Shown one piece after another: positions 1-6,731 of a stretch of 10,184 nucleotides of DNA. The stretch spans positions 1 through 10,184 of the forward strand of contig JAUVPA010000036.1 of the NCBI GenBank assembly GCA_030598905.1, read 5' to 3'. The notes beneath the pieces were generated by a model. It was not told the origin of the DNA. It worked only from the letters and a program-made list of their open reading frames with translations, and ran no database searches. This DNA is from Acidimicrobiia bacterium (GTDB lineage: Bacteria; Actinomycetota; Acidimicrobiia; Spongiisociales; UBA5794). Each line of letters starts with the position of its first letter. The first letter of the stretch is position 1. Made by a program: the position numbers and the translations under genes.

Positions 1-614
1 ATGTCGAGCACGAAACGGACCATGTCCTGCTTCTCCTCGAGGTTCATCCCGGCCATGGGCTCGTCGAGTAGTAGCAGATGAGGGCGCTGTGCCAATACTC
101 GTCCCAGTTCGACCCGCTTCTTGATCCCGTAGGGGAGTTCTCCCACTCGCTCGTTCCGGTAGGCAGAGACCTCCAGAAGGTCGATTACCTTCTCGACCTC
201 CACTCTCTGCGTCAGCTCGTCTCTGATAGCGCTCGGCAGCCACAGGCCGGCCGCGAACACGTTCGACCTCTGGTGGATGTACCTCCCCAACATGAGGTTG
301 TTGAGGACGGTCAACTCATCGAACAGTCCCAGGTTCTGAAACGTGCGCCCGATGCCGAGTCGGATGACATCATGAGGTTTTCGCCCGAGCACACTGTGTG
401 TCTTGCCGTCGACACCTGTGAAATCGATGACCGCGCCATCTGCGGGGGAGTACACACCGGTTATGGCGTTGATCACGGTCGTCTTGCCGGCGCCATTCGG
501 CCCGATCATGGCAAAGAGCTCGCCAGGATGTATGTCGTAGCTCACGTCGTCACATGCCCGCAGGCCGCCGAACTGAACGGTCACGTTCCGCAGCGAAAGG
601 ACGGCGTCGTTCAT
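1..614 (-). CDS. livG: Branched-chain amino acid ABC transporter ATP-binding protein LivG (partial, C-terminus beyond window)
   Basis: This is one of the two cytoplasmic ATPases that power the HAAT importer encoded by this operon. The visible 204 residues start MNDAVLSLRNVTVQFGG and carry Walker A GPNGAGKT (about 38-45), the Q-loop TFQN (91-94), a signature-like segment LPYGIKKR (160-167) and Walker B LLLLDE (180-185). The family is usually about 250 residues, so roughly 50 are missing past position 1; no stop is visible. The ATG at 614-612 overlaps the livF stop in an ATGA arrangement, and a GGTGG lies a few bases upstream, which supports this start. The signature is unusual: LPYGIKK instead of the common LSYGQQR or LSGGQ, a divergence also possible in true LivG proteins. 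The LivG assignment, as opposed to another LivF-like subunit, rests on the long insert between Q-loop and signature that is typical of LivG. Confidence 0.93.
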   Translation of the reverse strand, partial: MNDAVLSLRNVTVQFGGLRACDDVSYDIHPGELFAMIGPNGAGKTTVINAITGVYSPADGAVIDFTGVDGKTHSVLGRKPHDVIRLGIGRTFQNLGLFDELTVLNNLMLGRYIHQRSNVFAAGLWLPSAIRDELTQRVEVEKVIDLLEVSAYRNERVGELPYGIKKRVELGRVLAQRPHLLLLDEPMAGMNLEEKQDMVRFVLD

Positions 615-1438
615 GACAACCACCGTTTCCGCTTCTTGTAGTGCTTGATCGACTGGTACGCCGCCTGCGCCTCTGCCGAACCGCCCAGGTAGAACTCCTG
701 GACGTCCTCGTTCTCACGAAGTGAGGCTGCCGTTCCGTCGAGCACAACTCTTCCGGTCTCGAGTATGTAGCCGTAGTCCGCGTACTCCAGAGCCATGCGA
801 GCGTTCTGCTCGATGAGGAGGATGGACACACCCTGTTCCGTGTTGAGCCTGCGCAGCAAGTCAAACAATGTCCTCGTGATCTGGGGTGCCAGGCCGAGGG
901 AGAGTTCGTCACAAACGAGAAGCGACGGATTGGACATGAGGCTGCGGGCGACCGCCACCATCTGCTGTTCCCCGCCGGAGAGAAGTCCAGCGTTGGCCTT
1001 GCGTCGGTCGGCGATCAGGGGAAAGAGCTCGTACATTCTGAGTAGGTCGTCCTGGATTTGACCCCGATCACGCCTGGTGCTCGCACCGACCATGAGGTTC
1101 TCCTCAACGGAGAGCGTCGGGAACAGCATGCGACCCTCCGGTACCTGGCACACCCCGGCTTTCACGATCTTGTTCGAGCTCCACGAGTTGACGCGTTTCC
1201 CGTTGAGCCTGATCTCTCCTTCACGGATCTTGCCCTTGTGGACGAACAGCAGCCCGGTCACCGTGCGCACAAGGGTCGTCTTGCCGGCGCCGTTGGCACC
1301 GAGGACGGTGGTGATGCCACCCTTGCGGACTTCGACGCTCACGCCGCGCAAGGCGACTACGGAGTCGTTGTACACGACCTCCACATTCGAGGCCTCGAGT
1401 ATGTTCGGGGTGGGTTCGTTCAGTATCGGTACGGCCAT
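611..1438 (-). CDS. livF: Branched-chain amino acid ABC transporter ATP-binding protein LivF
   Basis: This is the second ATPase of the importer, expected to pair with LivG beneath the LivH/LivM permeases. The 275-residue product has Walker A GANGAGKT (47-54), Q-loop Q98 followed by the LivF-typical PEGRMLFPTLSVEENL, signature LSGGEQ (153-158), Walker B LLVCDE (173-178), SLGLAP (180-185) and the switch segment LLIEQN. It has about 35-40 residues more than E. coli LivF, mostly an N-terminal leader and a basic C-terminal tail (KHYKKRKRWLS). The residue after Walker B DE is Leu, where most LivF proteins have Pro, and the Walker B contains a Cys. The frame stays open upstream to about 1717, but that part lies on top of livM and is not LivF-like, so the ATG at 1438-1436 (MAVPILNEP) is chosen. 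It overlaps livM by 19 bases and livG by 4. Confidence 0.95.
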   Translation of the reverse strand: MAVPILNEPTPNILEASNVEVVYNDSVVALRGVSVEVRKGGITTVLGANGAGKTTLVRTVTGLLFVHKGKIREGEIRLNGKRVNSWSSNKIVKAGVCQVPEGRMLFPTLSVEENLMVGASTRRDRGQIQDDLLRMYELFPLIADRRKANAGLLSGGEQQMVAVARSLMSNPSLLVCDELSLGLAPQITRTLFDLLRRLNTEQGVSILLIEQNARMALEYADYGYILETGRVVLDGTAASLRENEDVQEFYLGGSAEAQAAYQSIKHYKKRKRWLS

Positions 1439-2550
1439 TGCCGGAAGTACCTCTTGATATCGGCCCAAATGCCGGCGAGCCCCGCGGGCTTGAAGACCAA
1501 GACGATAATGACGAGGAATCCAAAGATCGCCAGGTCGAGCTGAGCTGCGTATGTGTTGATGAACCCGATGTTGTCGAGTGCGGGAGCCGCCCGCAACCAC
1601 TCGAAGATGATCGGTGCCAGGAAGAAGAAGAAGGCACCGAGCACGCCTCCGACGATTGTGCTGAAGCCGCCGACGACGGTCATGATCGCGACGTCGAGGA
1701 TGATCTCGATCGACCACGACTCATCCGACCGGGCGGTGAGGAAGTATGCCAAGAGACACCCGGACACGGCGACCATCGCCGACGACACCGCGAAAGACCG
1801 CAGCTTGGTGCGAGCGACGTTGATTCCGTAGAGGGATGCTGCGACGTCGTTGTCCCTGACGGCAATGAATGCTCGGCCTTCTCTCGTTCGCAACACGTTC
1901 ACCATGAACAGGATGCAGAATGTCGCGACACCGAGCATCACCCAATACCAACGGAAGTTTCCCCTGATGAGGAACTCACCATTCTCGTCGGGATCGATGA
2001 AGGGAAGCCAGAACAGCCAGGACGGAACTTCCGGCGGGAAGTACCGCACCCCGGTGAAGCCAACCGCCCGCACCTGGTATTGCCGCCAGATGAAGATCGC
2101 GAAGAAATGGACGGACAGCGTCGCCATGAACAGGTACAGGCCCCGTATTCGCAGCGCCGGCAGTCCGACGCCCATTCCGACAATCGCTCCGGCCGCCGCA
2201 CACATCGGCAGGATGATCCAAAACGTCCACCCCAGCCCCGCCGATGCCTGGCCGAAGATGGCGCCGACCAGAGCAGCCAGGATCAGAAACGCGGCGTGCG
2301 CGATGCTGATCTGGCCGGTATAACCCAGGAGGAGGTTGAAGGCAGCCGCACCGATGGCCCATGCCAGCGCGAGGTTTACCGCGGAAAACGTCGCTCGCCA
2401 AGGAAACTCGAGTGGGGGGTCCCAAGAGGAGGAGAGGGCGAAGGGCGCCAGCAACGCAAGGGCGGTGATCAAAACAGCGATCACGCGCGATGGCGTCGTC
2501 CTAAAGAGCTTGAGGTCCTCGCGGTACCGGGTGATGAATTTGCCGCTCAT
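1420..2550 (-). CDS. livM: Branched-chain amino acid ABC transporter permease LivM
   Basis: This is an inner-membrane permease subunit of the HAAT importer, expected to form the translocation pore with LivH. The 376-residue product has a cytoplasmic N-terminus (MSGKFITRYREDLKLFRTTP) followed by many hydrophobic segments. Family hallmarks are LLLGYTGQISIAHAAF, the LPALRIRGLYLFMATLS segment, the cytoplasmic loop TREGRAFIAVRDNDVAASLYGINVARTKLRSFAVS that contacts the ATPases, and MTVVGGFSTIVGGVLGA. The frame is open 14 codons further, to 2592, but that start would bury the gene in livH and adds a non-family leader. The ATG at 2550-2548 lies 4 bases past the livH stop with a weak AGGGTG upstream, so it is preferred. 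The stop lies 19 bases inside livF, which suggests translational coupling. Confidence 0.95.
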   Translation of the reverse strand: MSGKFITRYREDLKLFRTTPSRVIAVLITALALLAPFALSSSWDPPLEFPWRATFSAVNLALAWAIGAAAFNLLLGYTGQISIAHAAFLILAALVGAIFGQASAGLGWTFWIILPMCAAAGAIVGMGVGLPALRIRGLYLFMATLSVHFFAIFIWRQYQVRAVGFTGVRYFPPEVPSWLFWLPFIDPDENGEFLIRGNFRWYWVMLGVATFCILFMVNVLRTREGRAFIAVRDNDVAASLYGINVARTKLRSFAVSSAMVAVSGCLLAYFLTARSDESWSIEIILDVAIMTVVGGFSTIVGGVLGAFFFFLAPIIFEWLRAAPALDNIGFINTYAAQLDLAIFGFLVIIVLVFKPAGLAGIWADIKRYFRQWPYRY

Positions 2551-2554
2551 CGAT

Positions 2555-3430
2555 TCACACCCTGATGAGCTCTGGCGTGCCAAAGAGGCCATACGGCCTG
2601 ACGATGATCACGACGAACATCAATCCGAAAGCGACGACATCTCGCCACTCACCACCGAGGTACCCCGCAGCTAGCTGCTCCACGATTCCGACGATGAGCC
2701 CACCAACGATGGCGCCGCCGATCGAATTGAGGCCGCCGAGAACCGCCGCCGGGAATGCTCGCAGGCCGATCGCCGACAAGTTGGTGTCTATGACAGGAGT
2801 GAAATTGCTGTACAGGGTGCCGGCGACGCCGGCCATGAGAGCCCCAATGCCCCACGAGATGGCGAATGCGGCGACGGCGCTGATTCCCATCGCCGAAGCG
2901 GCTTCGAGGTTCTCGGCAACGGCCTTGAGGCGGAGACCCGTTCGCGTTCGGTTGAAGAACCACAGGAACGCCAGGACGCTGATGGCGCTGACGCCGAAAA
3001 GGATCATCCCGATATAACTCACCGAAATATCGCCGATGTCGAATCTCCCCTGTGGCAGCACATTGATCCGGCCGCGTTCCACCGGTCCGTAGGTGATGAG
3101 CACGACGGCGCGCAAGATGATGGCGATGCCGATTGTCACAAGGACGACGGAAAAGAGGGGTTGGCCAACCAGTGGTTTCATCACCAGGAAGAAGATGACG
3201 AGACCCAGCACAGCCATGAGGACAGCGATGACGATCCCGGAGACGATGAAGTTGAGCCCCCAGGAGACCAGGAGCGTCAGTGAGAGGAATACGGCGAGCA
3301 TCATGAACTCGCCGTGAGCGAAGTTGAGGACGTCTGTCGCCTTGAAGACGAGGACGAAGCCGAGAGCAACGAGCGCATACACCGAGCCGATTGCGATTCC
3401 GCTCAACGTCAACTCGATGAACTTCTCCAC
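2555..3430 (-). CDS. livH: Branched-chain amino acid ABC transporter permease LivH
   Basis: This is the partner permease of LivM in the importer membrane core. The 291-residue protein is almost entirely hydrophobic. It shows the LivH pattern from its start: an N-terminal segment LTLSGIAIGSVYALVALGFVLVFKATDVLNFAHGEFMML, the cytoplasmic coupling loop RTRTGLRLKAVAENLEAASAMGI, and the GLRAFPAAVLGGLNSIGGAIVGG motif near the C-terminus. Length matches the family (about 290-310). The start is GTG (3430-3428), supported by a GAAGGA Shine-Dalgarno at 3437-3442 with a 6-base spacer. The gene is separated from livK by about 93 bases containing a hairpin, while livM follows after only 4 bases. Confidence 0.96.
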   Translation of the reverse strand: MEKFIELTLSGIAIGSVYALVALGFVLVFKATDVLNFAHGEFMMLAVFLSLTLLVSWGLNFIVSGIVIAVLMAVLGLVIFFLVMKPLVGQPLFSVVLVTIGIAIILRAVVLITYGPVERGRINVLPQGRFDIGDISVSYIGMILFGVSAISVLAFLWFFNRTRTGLRLKAVAENLEAASAMGISAVAAFAISWGIGALMAGVAGTLYSNFTPVIDTNLSAIGLRAFPAAVLGGLNSIGGAIVGGLIVGIVEQLAAGYLGGEWRDVVAFGLMFVVIIVRPYGLFGTPELIRV

Positions 3431-3436
3431 TGCCCG

Positions 3437-3442
3437 TCCTTC
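3437..3442 (-). promoter_or_regulatory. Ribosome binding site of livH
   Basis: On the minus strand this reads GAAGGA, 6 bases before the GTG codon at 3430. It decides the non-ATG start of livH. It lies immediately downstream, in transcript order, of the livK-livH hairpins, so folding there could affect access to it. Confidence 0.6.
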
Positions 3443-3454
3443 GCTGCGCCGGCG

Positions 3455-3501
3455 CTTGCCTCGGCAAGTGTGTGGGGGGGACTCAACGACCCCCGCACAC
3501 T
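3455..3501 (-). terminator. livK-livH intergenic hairpins (possible attenuator or mRNA-stabilising stem)
   Basis: Positions 3468-3478 and 3490-3500 form an 11-bp stem with one G-T wobble, extendable by the A-T pair 3467/3501, around an 11-base loop. The stem is G/C-rich with runs of five or more G and C. A second short hairpin, CTTGCC/GGCAAG at 3455-3460 and 3463-3468 with a 2-base loop, shares bases with its foot, so the two compete. No T-run follows on the minus strand, so full Rho-independent termination is unlikely. The position, directly after the binding-protein gene and before the permeases, is where ABC operons often carry a partial terminator or 3'-end stabiliser that keeps binding protein in excess. 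That role is inferred. Confidence 0.6.
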
Positions 3502-3523
3502 CTCATGTCTCGATATGTCTCGA

Positions 3524-4891
3524 CTAGCCCAGTCCGTAGATGAGGTCGAGTGTGTCTGACCAATCCGCGAATTCGCCGACAGGTTGCAGACCGGTGCCGT
3601 CCCACTCGTATGGGCGTGCGGCAGCGCCGCAGTGCGAGCCCTCCCGCGTGCAGGAGAGAGCCGGGCTCTGGCCCCCGGTGTCGAAGTCGTCGATCCGCTT
3701 GATGGCGTCGGCCAGTACCTGGCGCCCGAGCGTGCCGTCGGCGGCCGCTCGCTTGACGCCCTCTACGGCCAGTTTGGCGACAACCCAACCGCCGACGAAG
3801 TTCACGTTGCTCGCGAATTCCTCACAGGCGGTGCCTGCGACAAACGCGTTGAGTTCGTCATTGCCTGGTGTCGACACGTTGGAGGGGGTGTACGTGTGCA
3901 CTCCCCAGAAGGTGTCGATGAGATCGGCCGGTCCCTCGATGAACACGTTCTCAGCGATGGTTGCGAAGATGCCGCCGATCGGCAGATCAACTCCGGCTGC
4001 ATCCATCGAGTTGAGCACGCGGAGTGCCGCTCCCGGGGATCCGTGCAGCGCCAAGTAGTTCAGACCGTCGGAGTCGATGAGTTCCTCGATCCGAATTACC
4101 TGAGCATCTGCCTCAGTCCCTGTGATAGGCACGTTGATGTGCTCGGTGTATGTGGCTCCCAGCTTTTCGGTTGTGTCCTTGACGTAGACACCCCACTCCA
4201 GGCCGGATGCCACCTCGAGGCCGATCGATGCGACAACGAGGTTCTCCGCTCCGCCAACATCTTCGATCATGCGTGCAACGGCTACGTCAGCTTGGTCCCC
4301 GTAATGCGCCAGTACGTTGAAGACGTACGGGTTGGCGAACTGGATGTCGATCGTCTGCTGGGGTCCGATGAACGGAACACCGGCGTCGGCGACGTCCACG
4401 TCGATAGCGCTCATGATGTGCGATCCGCCCTGACCGAGGATCGCGATCACCTGGTCGTCCTCGACGAGCTTCTGGAAGTTGACCACGGCGTCTTCCACCG
4501 AAAACGCGTCGTCCTCGGTGAACAGCTCGAACTCTCGGTCCGCGACGCCACCTTGGCTATTGGCAAAGTCCAGATAACAGGAAATCCCGCGCTCGAAGAA
4601 CAGCTGGGTCGCGGCCGTCGGGCCCGTGATGTCACCCATGAAACCCAGCTTGATCGCGGAGTCCGTCACTCCCTCATCCGGGTTGCTTTCGATACCGATC
4701 TCTGCCGCCGTCGTTGTTGTCGCCGCAGTGGTGTCGGTCCCGCCTGCTGTTGTCGTGGTGGCAGCGGCAGTTGTTGTTGTCGCGGCCGCCGCAGTCGTGG
4801 TCGTGTCGTCTGCGTCGTCGCTGCTACACGATGCCGCCACGAGGGCGAACACGGCAAGTAACAGGAATACGCCACGAAGTCTATTTCTCAT
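3524..4891 (-). CDS. livK: Branched-chain amino acid type ABC transporter substrate-binding lipoprotein LivK
   Basis: This is the extracytoplasmic solute receptor of the importer, predicted to be lipid-anchored outside the membrane. The 455-residue product has a lipoprotein signal: basic MRNRLR, a hydrophobic core LLLAVFALVA and lipobox A19-A20-S21-C22. A Thr/Ala-rich linker (about 30-63) follows, then a type 1 periplasmic-binding fold starting near SAIKLGFMGDITGPTA, with family motifs such as AILGQGGSHIMSAIDVDVADAGVPFIGPQ, a serine/glycine-rich binding region, and GGIFATIAENVF. Two late cysteines in CTREGSHCG may form a disulfide. The ATG at 4891-4889 has a strong GGGAGGA ribosome site 9 bases upstream. 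It is the first gene of the liv operon. The exact ligand cannot be read from sequence: Leu/Ile/Val are typical, but relatives bind amides, urea, short acids or aromatic compounds. Confidence 0.93.
   Translation of the reverse strand: MRNRLRGVFLLLAVFALVAASCSSDDADDTTTTAAAATTTTAAATTTTAGGTDTTAATTTTAAEIGIESNPDEGVTDSAIKLGFMGDITGPTAATQLFFERGISCYLDFANSQGGVADREFELFTEDDAFSVEDAVVNFQKLVEDDQVIAILGQGGSHIMSAIDVDVADAGVPFIGPQQTIDIQFANPYVFNVLAHYGDQADVAVARMIEDVGGAENLVVASIGLEVASGLEWGVYVKDTTEKLGATYTEHINVPITGTEADAQVIRIEELIDSDGLNYLALHGSPGAALRVLNSMDAAGVDLPIGGIFATIAENVFIEGPADLIDTFWGVHTYTPSNVSTPGNDELNAFVAGTACEEFASNVNFVGGWVVAKLAVEGVKRAAADGTLGRQVLADAIKRIDDFDTGGQSPALSCTREGSHCGAAARPYEWDGTGLQPVGEFADWSDTLDLIYGLG
4703..4804 (-). 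repeat. Thr/Ala-rich low-complexity linker repeat inside livK
   Basis: Residues 30-63 of LivK consist of alternating blocks of Thr (3-4) and Ala (2-4) with one AGGTD interruption. The DNA is a degenerate trinucleotide repeat of GTT/GTC/GCC type when read on the plus strand. It acts as a flexible spacer between the lipid anchor and the binding fold. Such tracts can expand or contract by slippage. Confidence 0.85.
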
Positions 4892-4900
4892 CGATTCAAC

Positions 4901-4907
4901 TCCTCCC
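4901..4907 (-). promoter_or_regulatory. Strong ribosome binding site of livK
   Basis: On the minus strand this reads GGGAGGA, ending 9 bases before the ATG at 4891. It is the strongest Shine-Dalgarno in the window, fitting high production of the binding protein compared with the other liv genes. A 5-bp stem (GACCC/GGGTC, 4909-4922) lies just upstream. Confidence 0.75.
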
Positions 4908-4942
4908 GGACCCGTGCGGGTCGCTATGGGTTGGATCGAGGG

Positions 4943-4971
4943 AAGTTACCAAACAAACGGTTGGTAGGCAA
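4943..4971 (-). promoter_or_regulatory. Candidate livK promoter with overlapping dyad operator
   Basis: On the minus strand a -35-like TTGCCT (4966-4971) is followed, after exactly 17 bases, by a -10-like TAACTT (4943-4948), about 50 bases before the livK ATG. Within it is an inverted repeat, TACCAA (4961-4966) and TTGGTA (4947-4952), separated by 8 bases. A repressor bound there would cover the promoter spacer. The -10 match is weak (3 of 6). The dyad half-sites resemble those of TetR-family repressors controlling acyl-CoA or aromatic acid genes, but no regulator is encoded in the window, so the regulator identity is a guess. Confidence 0.4.
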
Positions 4972-4986
4972 AGAGGTCACGCACCA

Positions 4987-6660
4987 TCAACTGCCGGTGG
5001 CGACCTCTTCGGGCAGGGTGAACCAACGCAGGTTCTCGAAGTCGTGGCTTCGCTTCAGCACCGGAACTTCGTCCGGTATGCGGGCCTCGCTCAGCACCTT
5101 TCGCGCTTCATCGAGATACCGAGAGAGCCGGTCGTCGCCGGCATCGTCCACGCTGAACTCGTACTGCATGGTCCCTGCGGAGTAGTCGACGTCGTCGAGG
5201 CGCAACGGAGCCTCACCGCGGCCCGAGGCGTGATTCCACAGGGCGGTGTCGGGGTCGAATGCGTAGCTCGGCAGCAACTTCCAGCCGTCGACGGCCACGA
5301 GCTGCACGGCCTCGATGATGTAGTCGAAGGCTGCCTCACTGATGAAGTAGTTGAAGTTGACTCTCACCCAGCCCGGCTTGATGCCCTCACAGCCTCGGCG
5401 GATTACCTCCTGGAAGGCCCGAGAGGTCTCATCGTCAATGCCGAGGAGGCGGTGGCCATACGGGCCGGCGCACGAGCATCCTCCGCGAGCCTGAATGCCG
5501 AACAGGTCGTTGAGGAGGGCCACGACGTAGTTGTGATGGAGGTAGCGATTCCCGTTGCGCACGACGAAGGACACGATCGACAAGCGGTCCGCGTCGAGAT
5601 TCCCGAGGACCTCGATGTTCTCGTTCTCGGTCCACGACGCAATCGCTCGGTGGATGAACGACTCCTCGAGCTCGCGGATCCGTTCCGTCCCAACCGATTC
5701 CTTCAGCTGAAAGACCAAGCCGGCACGAATCGACTCGACGATGGCTGGTGTTCCGCCTTCTTCTCTGTGCTCGACATCTTCGAGGTATCCGTGGTCTGTT
5801 CCGCTGACGAACCAGACGGTGCCTCCACCAGGAACTGCCGGTACACGGTTGGTGAAGAGCTCGCGTCGCGCGGCGAGAACCCCAGGTGTTCCGGGTCCTC
5901 CGATGAGCTTGTGAGGCGAGATGAAGACAGCATCTTTGTAGCCCAGATCATCGCCGGCGGGATCCATCTCGATCGCGACGTACGGCGCCGCCGCGGCGAA
6001 GTCCCAGAAGGAGAGAGCGCCGTACTGGTGGAGCAGCGATGCGACGGCTTCGGTGTCGGTGATGATGCCGGTGACGTTGGAGGCGGCGCTGAAGCTCCCG
6101 ATCTTGAGCGGGCGCTGCTCGTAGCGTGCGAGCTCTCGTTGGAGGTGCTCGAGGTCGACATGGCCGTCACCGTCCTCATCGATGGTCACGACATCTGCGA
6201 TCGACTCCCGCCACGGCAGCTCATTGGAGTGGTGCTCGTATGGTCCAATGAACACAACCGGCCTTTGCTCGGCCGGGATCGCTTCGAGAATCGGGTATTG
6301 ATCGCTGAGCGCGGCGGGGACTCGCAGCCCGAGGATGCCGATCATCTTGTCGATGGCTCCCGTGCTTCCGGATCCGGCGAAGATGACGGCGTGGTCGTCG
6401 TTGTTGCCACCGACCGCCTTCTTGATGATCTGTCTGGCATCCTCACGCAACCGGGTGGTCTGCAAACCGGTGCTCGATGACTCGGTGTGGGTGTTGGCGT
6501 AGAGGGGGAGGACGACGTCGCGGATGTAGTCCTCGATGAACGTGAGAGACCGGCCCGAGGCGGGGTAGTCCGCATAGATGACCCGGCGCCGGCCGAAAGG
6601 TCCGGGAACGGTCTGGTGCGAACCGATCACCGACTCGCGAATCGTCTCGACGAGGTCCAT
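4987..6660 (-). CDS. Class V PLP-dependent aminotransferase-fold enzyme, cysteine desulfurase-like
   Basis: This is a cytoplasmic PLP enzyme of the class V aminotransferase / NifS-SufS-CsdA superfamily. Visible elements of the 557-residue product: phosphate-binding GSGSTGAID (96-104); GPYEHHSNELPWRES (139-153), whose second His matches the SufS His that stacks on PLP; SNVTGI (194-199); WDFAAAAP (219-226) with Asp220 for the pyridine nitrogen; SPHKLIGGPGTPGVL (248-262) with Lys251 as the Schiff-base lysine; and RGGCSCAGPYGH (392-403), whose cysteines lie where SufS-type desulfurases carry the persulfide Cys. The Gln normally near the PLP oxygen appears replaced by Ala. The protein is about 150 residues longer than SufS, mostly in a C-terminal extension after residue 460. 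Substrate is unknown; cysteine desulfurase/lyase is the best guess. The start is ATG at 6660-6658 with no clear ribosome site and a long hairpin just upstream. No Suf or Isc partner genes are adjacent. Confidence 0.88.
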   Translation of the reverse strand: MDLVETIRESVIGSHQTVPGPFGRRRVIYADYPASGRSLTFIEDYIRDVVLPLYANTHTESSSTGLQTTRLREDARQIIKKAVGGNNDDHAVIFAGSGSTGAIDKMIGILGLRVPAALSDQYPILEAIPAEQRPVVFIGPYEHHSNELPWRESIADVVTIDEDGDGHVDLEHLQRELARYEQRPLKIGSFSAASNVTGIITDTEAVASLLHQYGALSFWDFAAAAPYVAIEMDPAGDDLGYKDAVFISPHKLIGGPGTPGVLAARRELFTNRVPAVPGGGTVWFVSGTDHGYLEDVEHREEGGTPAIVESIRAGLVFQLKESVGTERIRELEESFIHRAIASWTENENIEVLGNLDADRLSIVSFVVRNGNRYLHHNYVVALLNDLFGIQARGGCSCAGPYGHRLLGIDDETSRAFQEVIRRGCEGIKPGWVRVNFNYFISEAAFDYIIEAVQLVAVDGWKLLPSYAFDPDTALWNHASGRGEAPLRLDDVDYSAGTMQYEFSVDDAGDDRLSRYLDEARKVLSEARIPDEVPVLKRSHDFENLRWFTLPEEVATGS

Positions 6661-6668
6661 AGAGTTGA

Positions 6669-6718
6669 GGCTATCGGCATTCGGCCATCAGCTGTTGGCT
6701 TGCAGAATGCCGATAGCC
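6669..6718. repeat. Long nested inverted repeat (hairpin/cruciform) between the repair gene and the PLP enzyme gene
   Basis: Positions 6669-6682 and 6705-6718 form a perfect 14-bp inverted repeat. Its 22-base interior holds a second palindrome: 6684-6691 with 6692-6699 around CAGCTG, one mismatch pair at 6688/6695. The whole 50-base element can fold as one long stem with a small bulge (6701-6704). It fills most of the 71-base gap and ends 8 bases before the PLP enzyme ATG, where a ribosome site would be expected. No T-run follows on either side. It could be a terminator for the sigma-repair pair, a translational control element, or a copy of a dispersed palindromic repeat. The window does not decide. 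Confidence 0.75.
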
Positions 6719-6731
6719 GACGGGCGGACCG

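Noticed and set aside
1439..1717. N-terminal extension of LivF.
   Set aside because: The extra 93 residues are Arg-rich, unlike any ATPase, and lie inside livM in another frame.
1438..2565. Long plus-strand open frame of 375 codons opposite livM.
   Set aside because: The product is highly charged and low in hydrophobics, with no recognisable domain; it is the antisense shadow of a G/C-rich permease gene.
2551..2592. Upstream start of LivM giving 14 extra residues.
   Set aside because: It would overlap livH by 38 bases; the internal ATG at 2550 fits operon spacing and has a possible ribosome site.
3584..4861. Long plus-strand open frame of 425 codons opposite livK.
   Set aside because: livK on the minus strand has a signal peptide, lipobox and binding fold; the antisense frame ends in Cys/Arg-rich low complexity mirroring the Thr/Ala linker.
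4909..4922. 5-bp stem GACCC/GGGTC upstream of the livK ribosome site, considered as a riboswitch or terminator piece.
   Set aside because: Too short, and with no surrounding conserved structure; mentioned only as context.
4946..4987. A 13-codon frame on the minus strand (MVRDLFAYQPFVW) starting at the PLP enzyme stop (TGATG) and ending before livK, a possible leader peptide.
   Set aside because: It has no ribosome site and no run of Leu/Ile/Val codons as expected for attenuation, and it runs through the predicted promoter and operator; probably chance.
4714..6480. Long plus-strand open frame of 588 codons opposite the PLP enzyme gene and the start of livK.
   Set aside because: The opposite strand encodes clear class V PLP motifs; the plus-strand product resembles no family and reflects codon bias.
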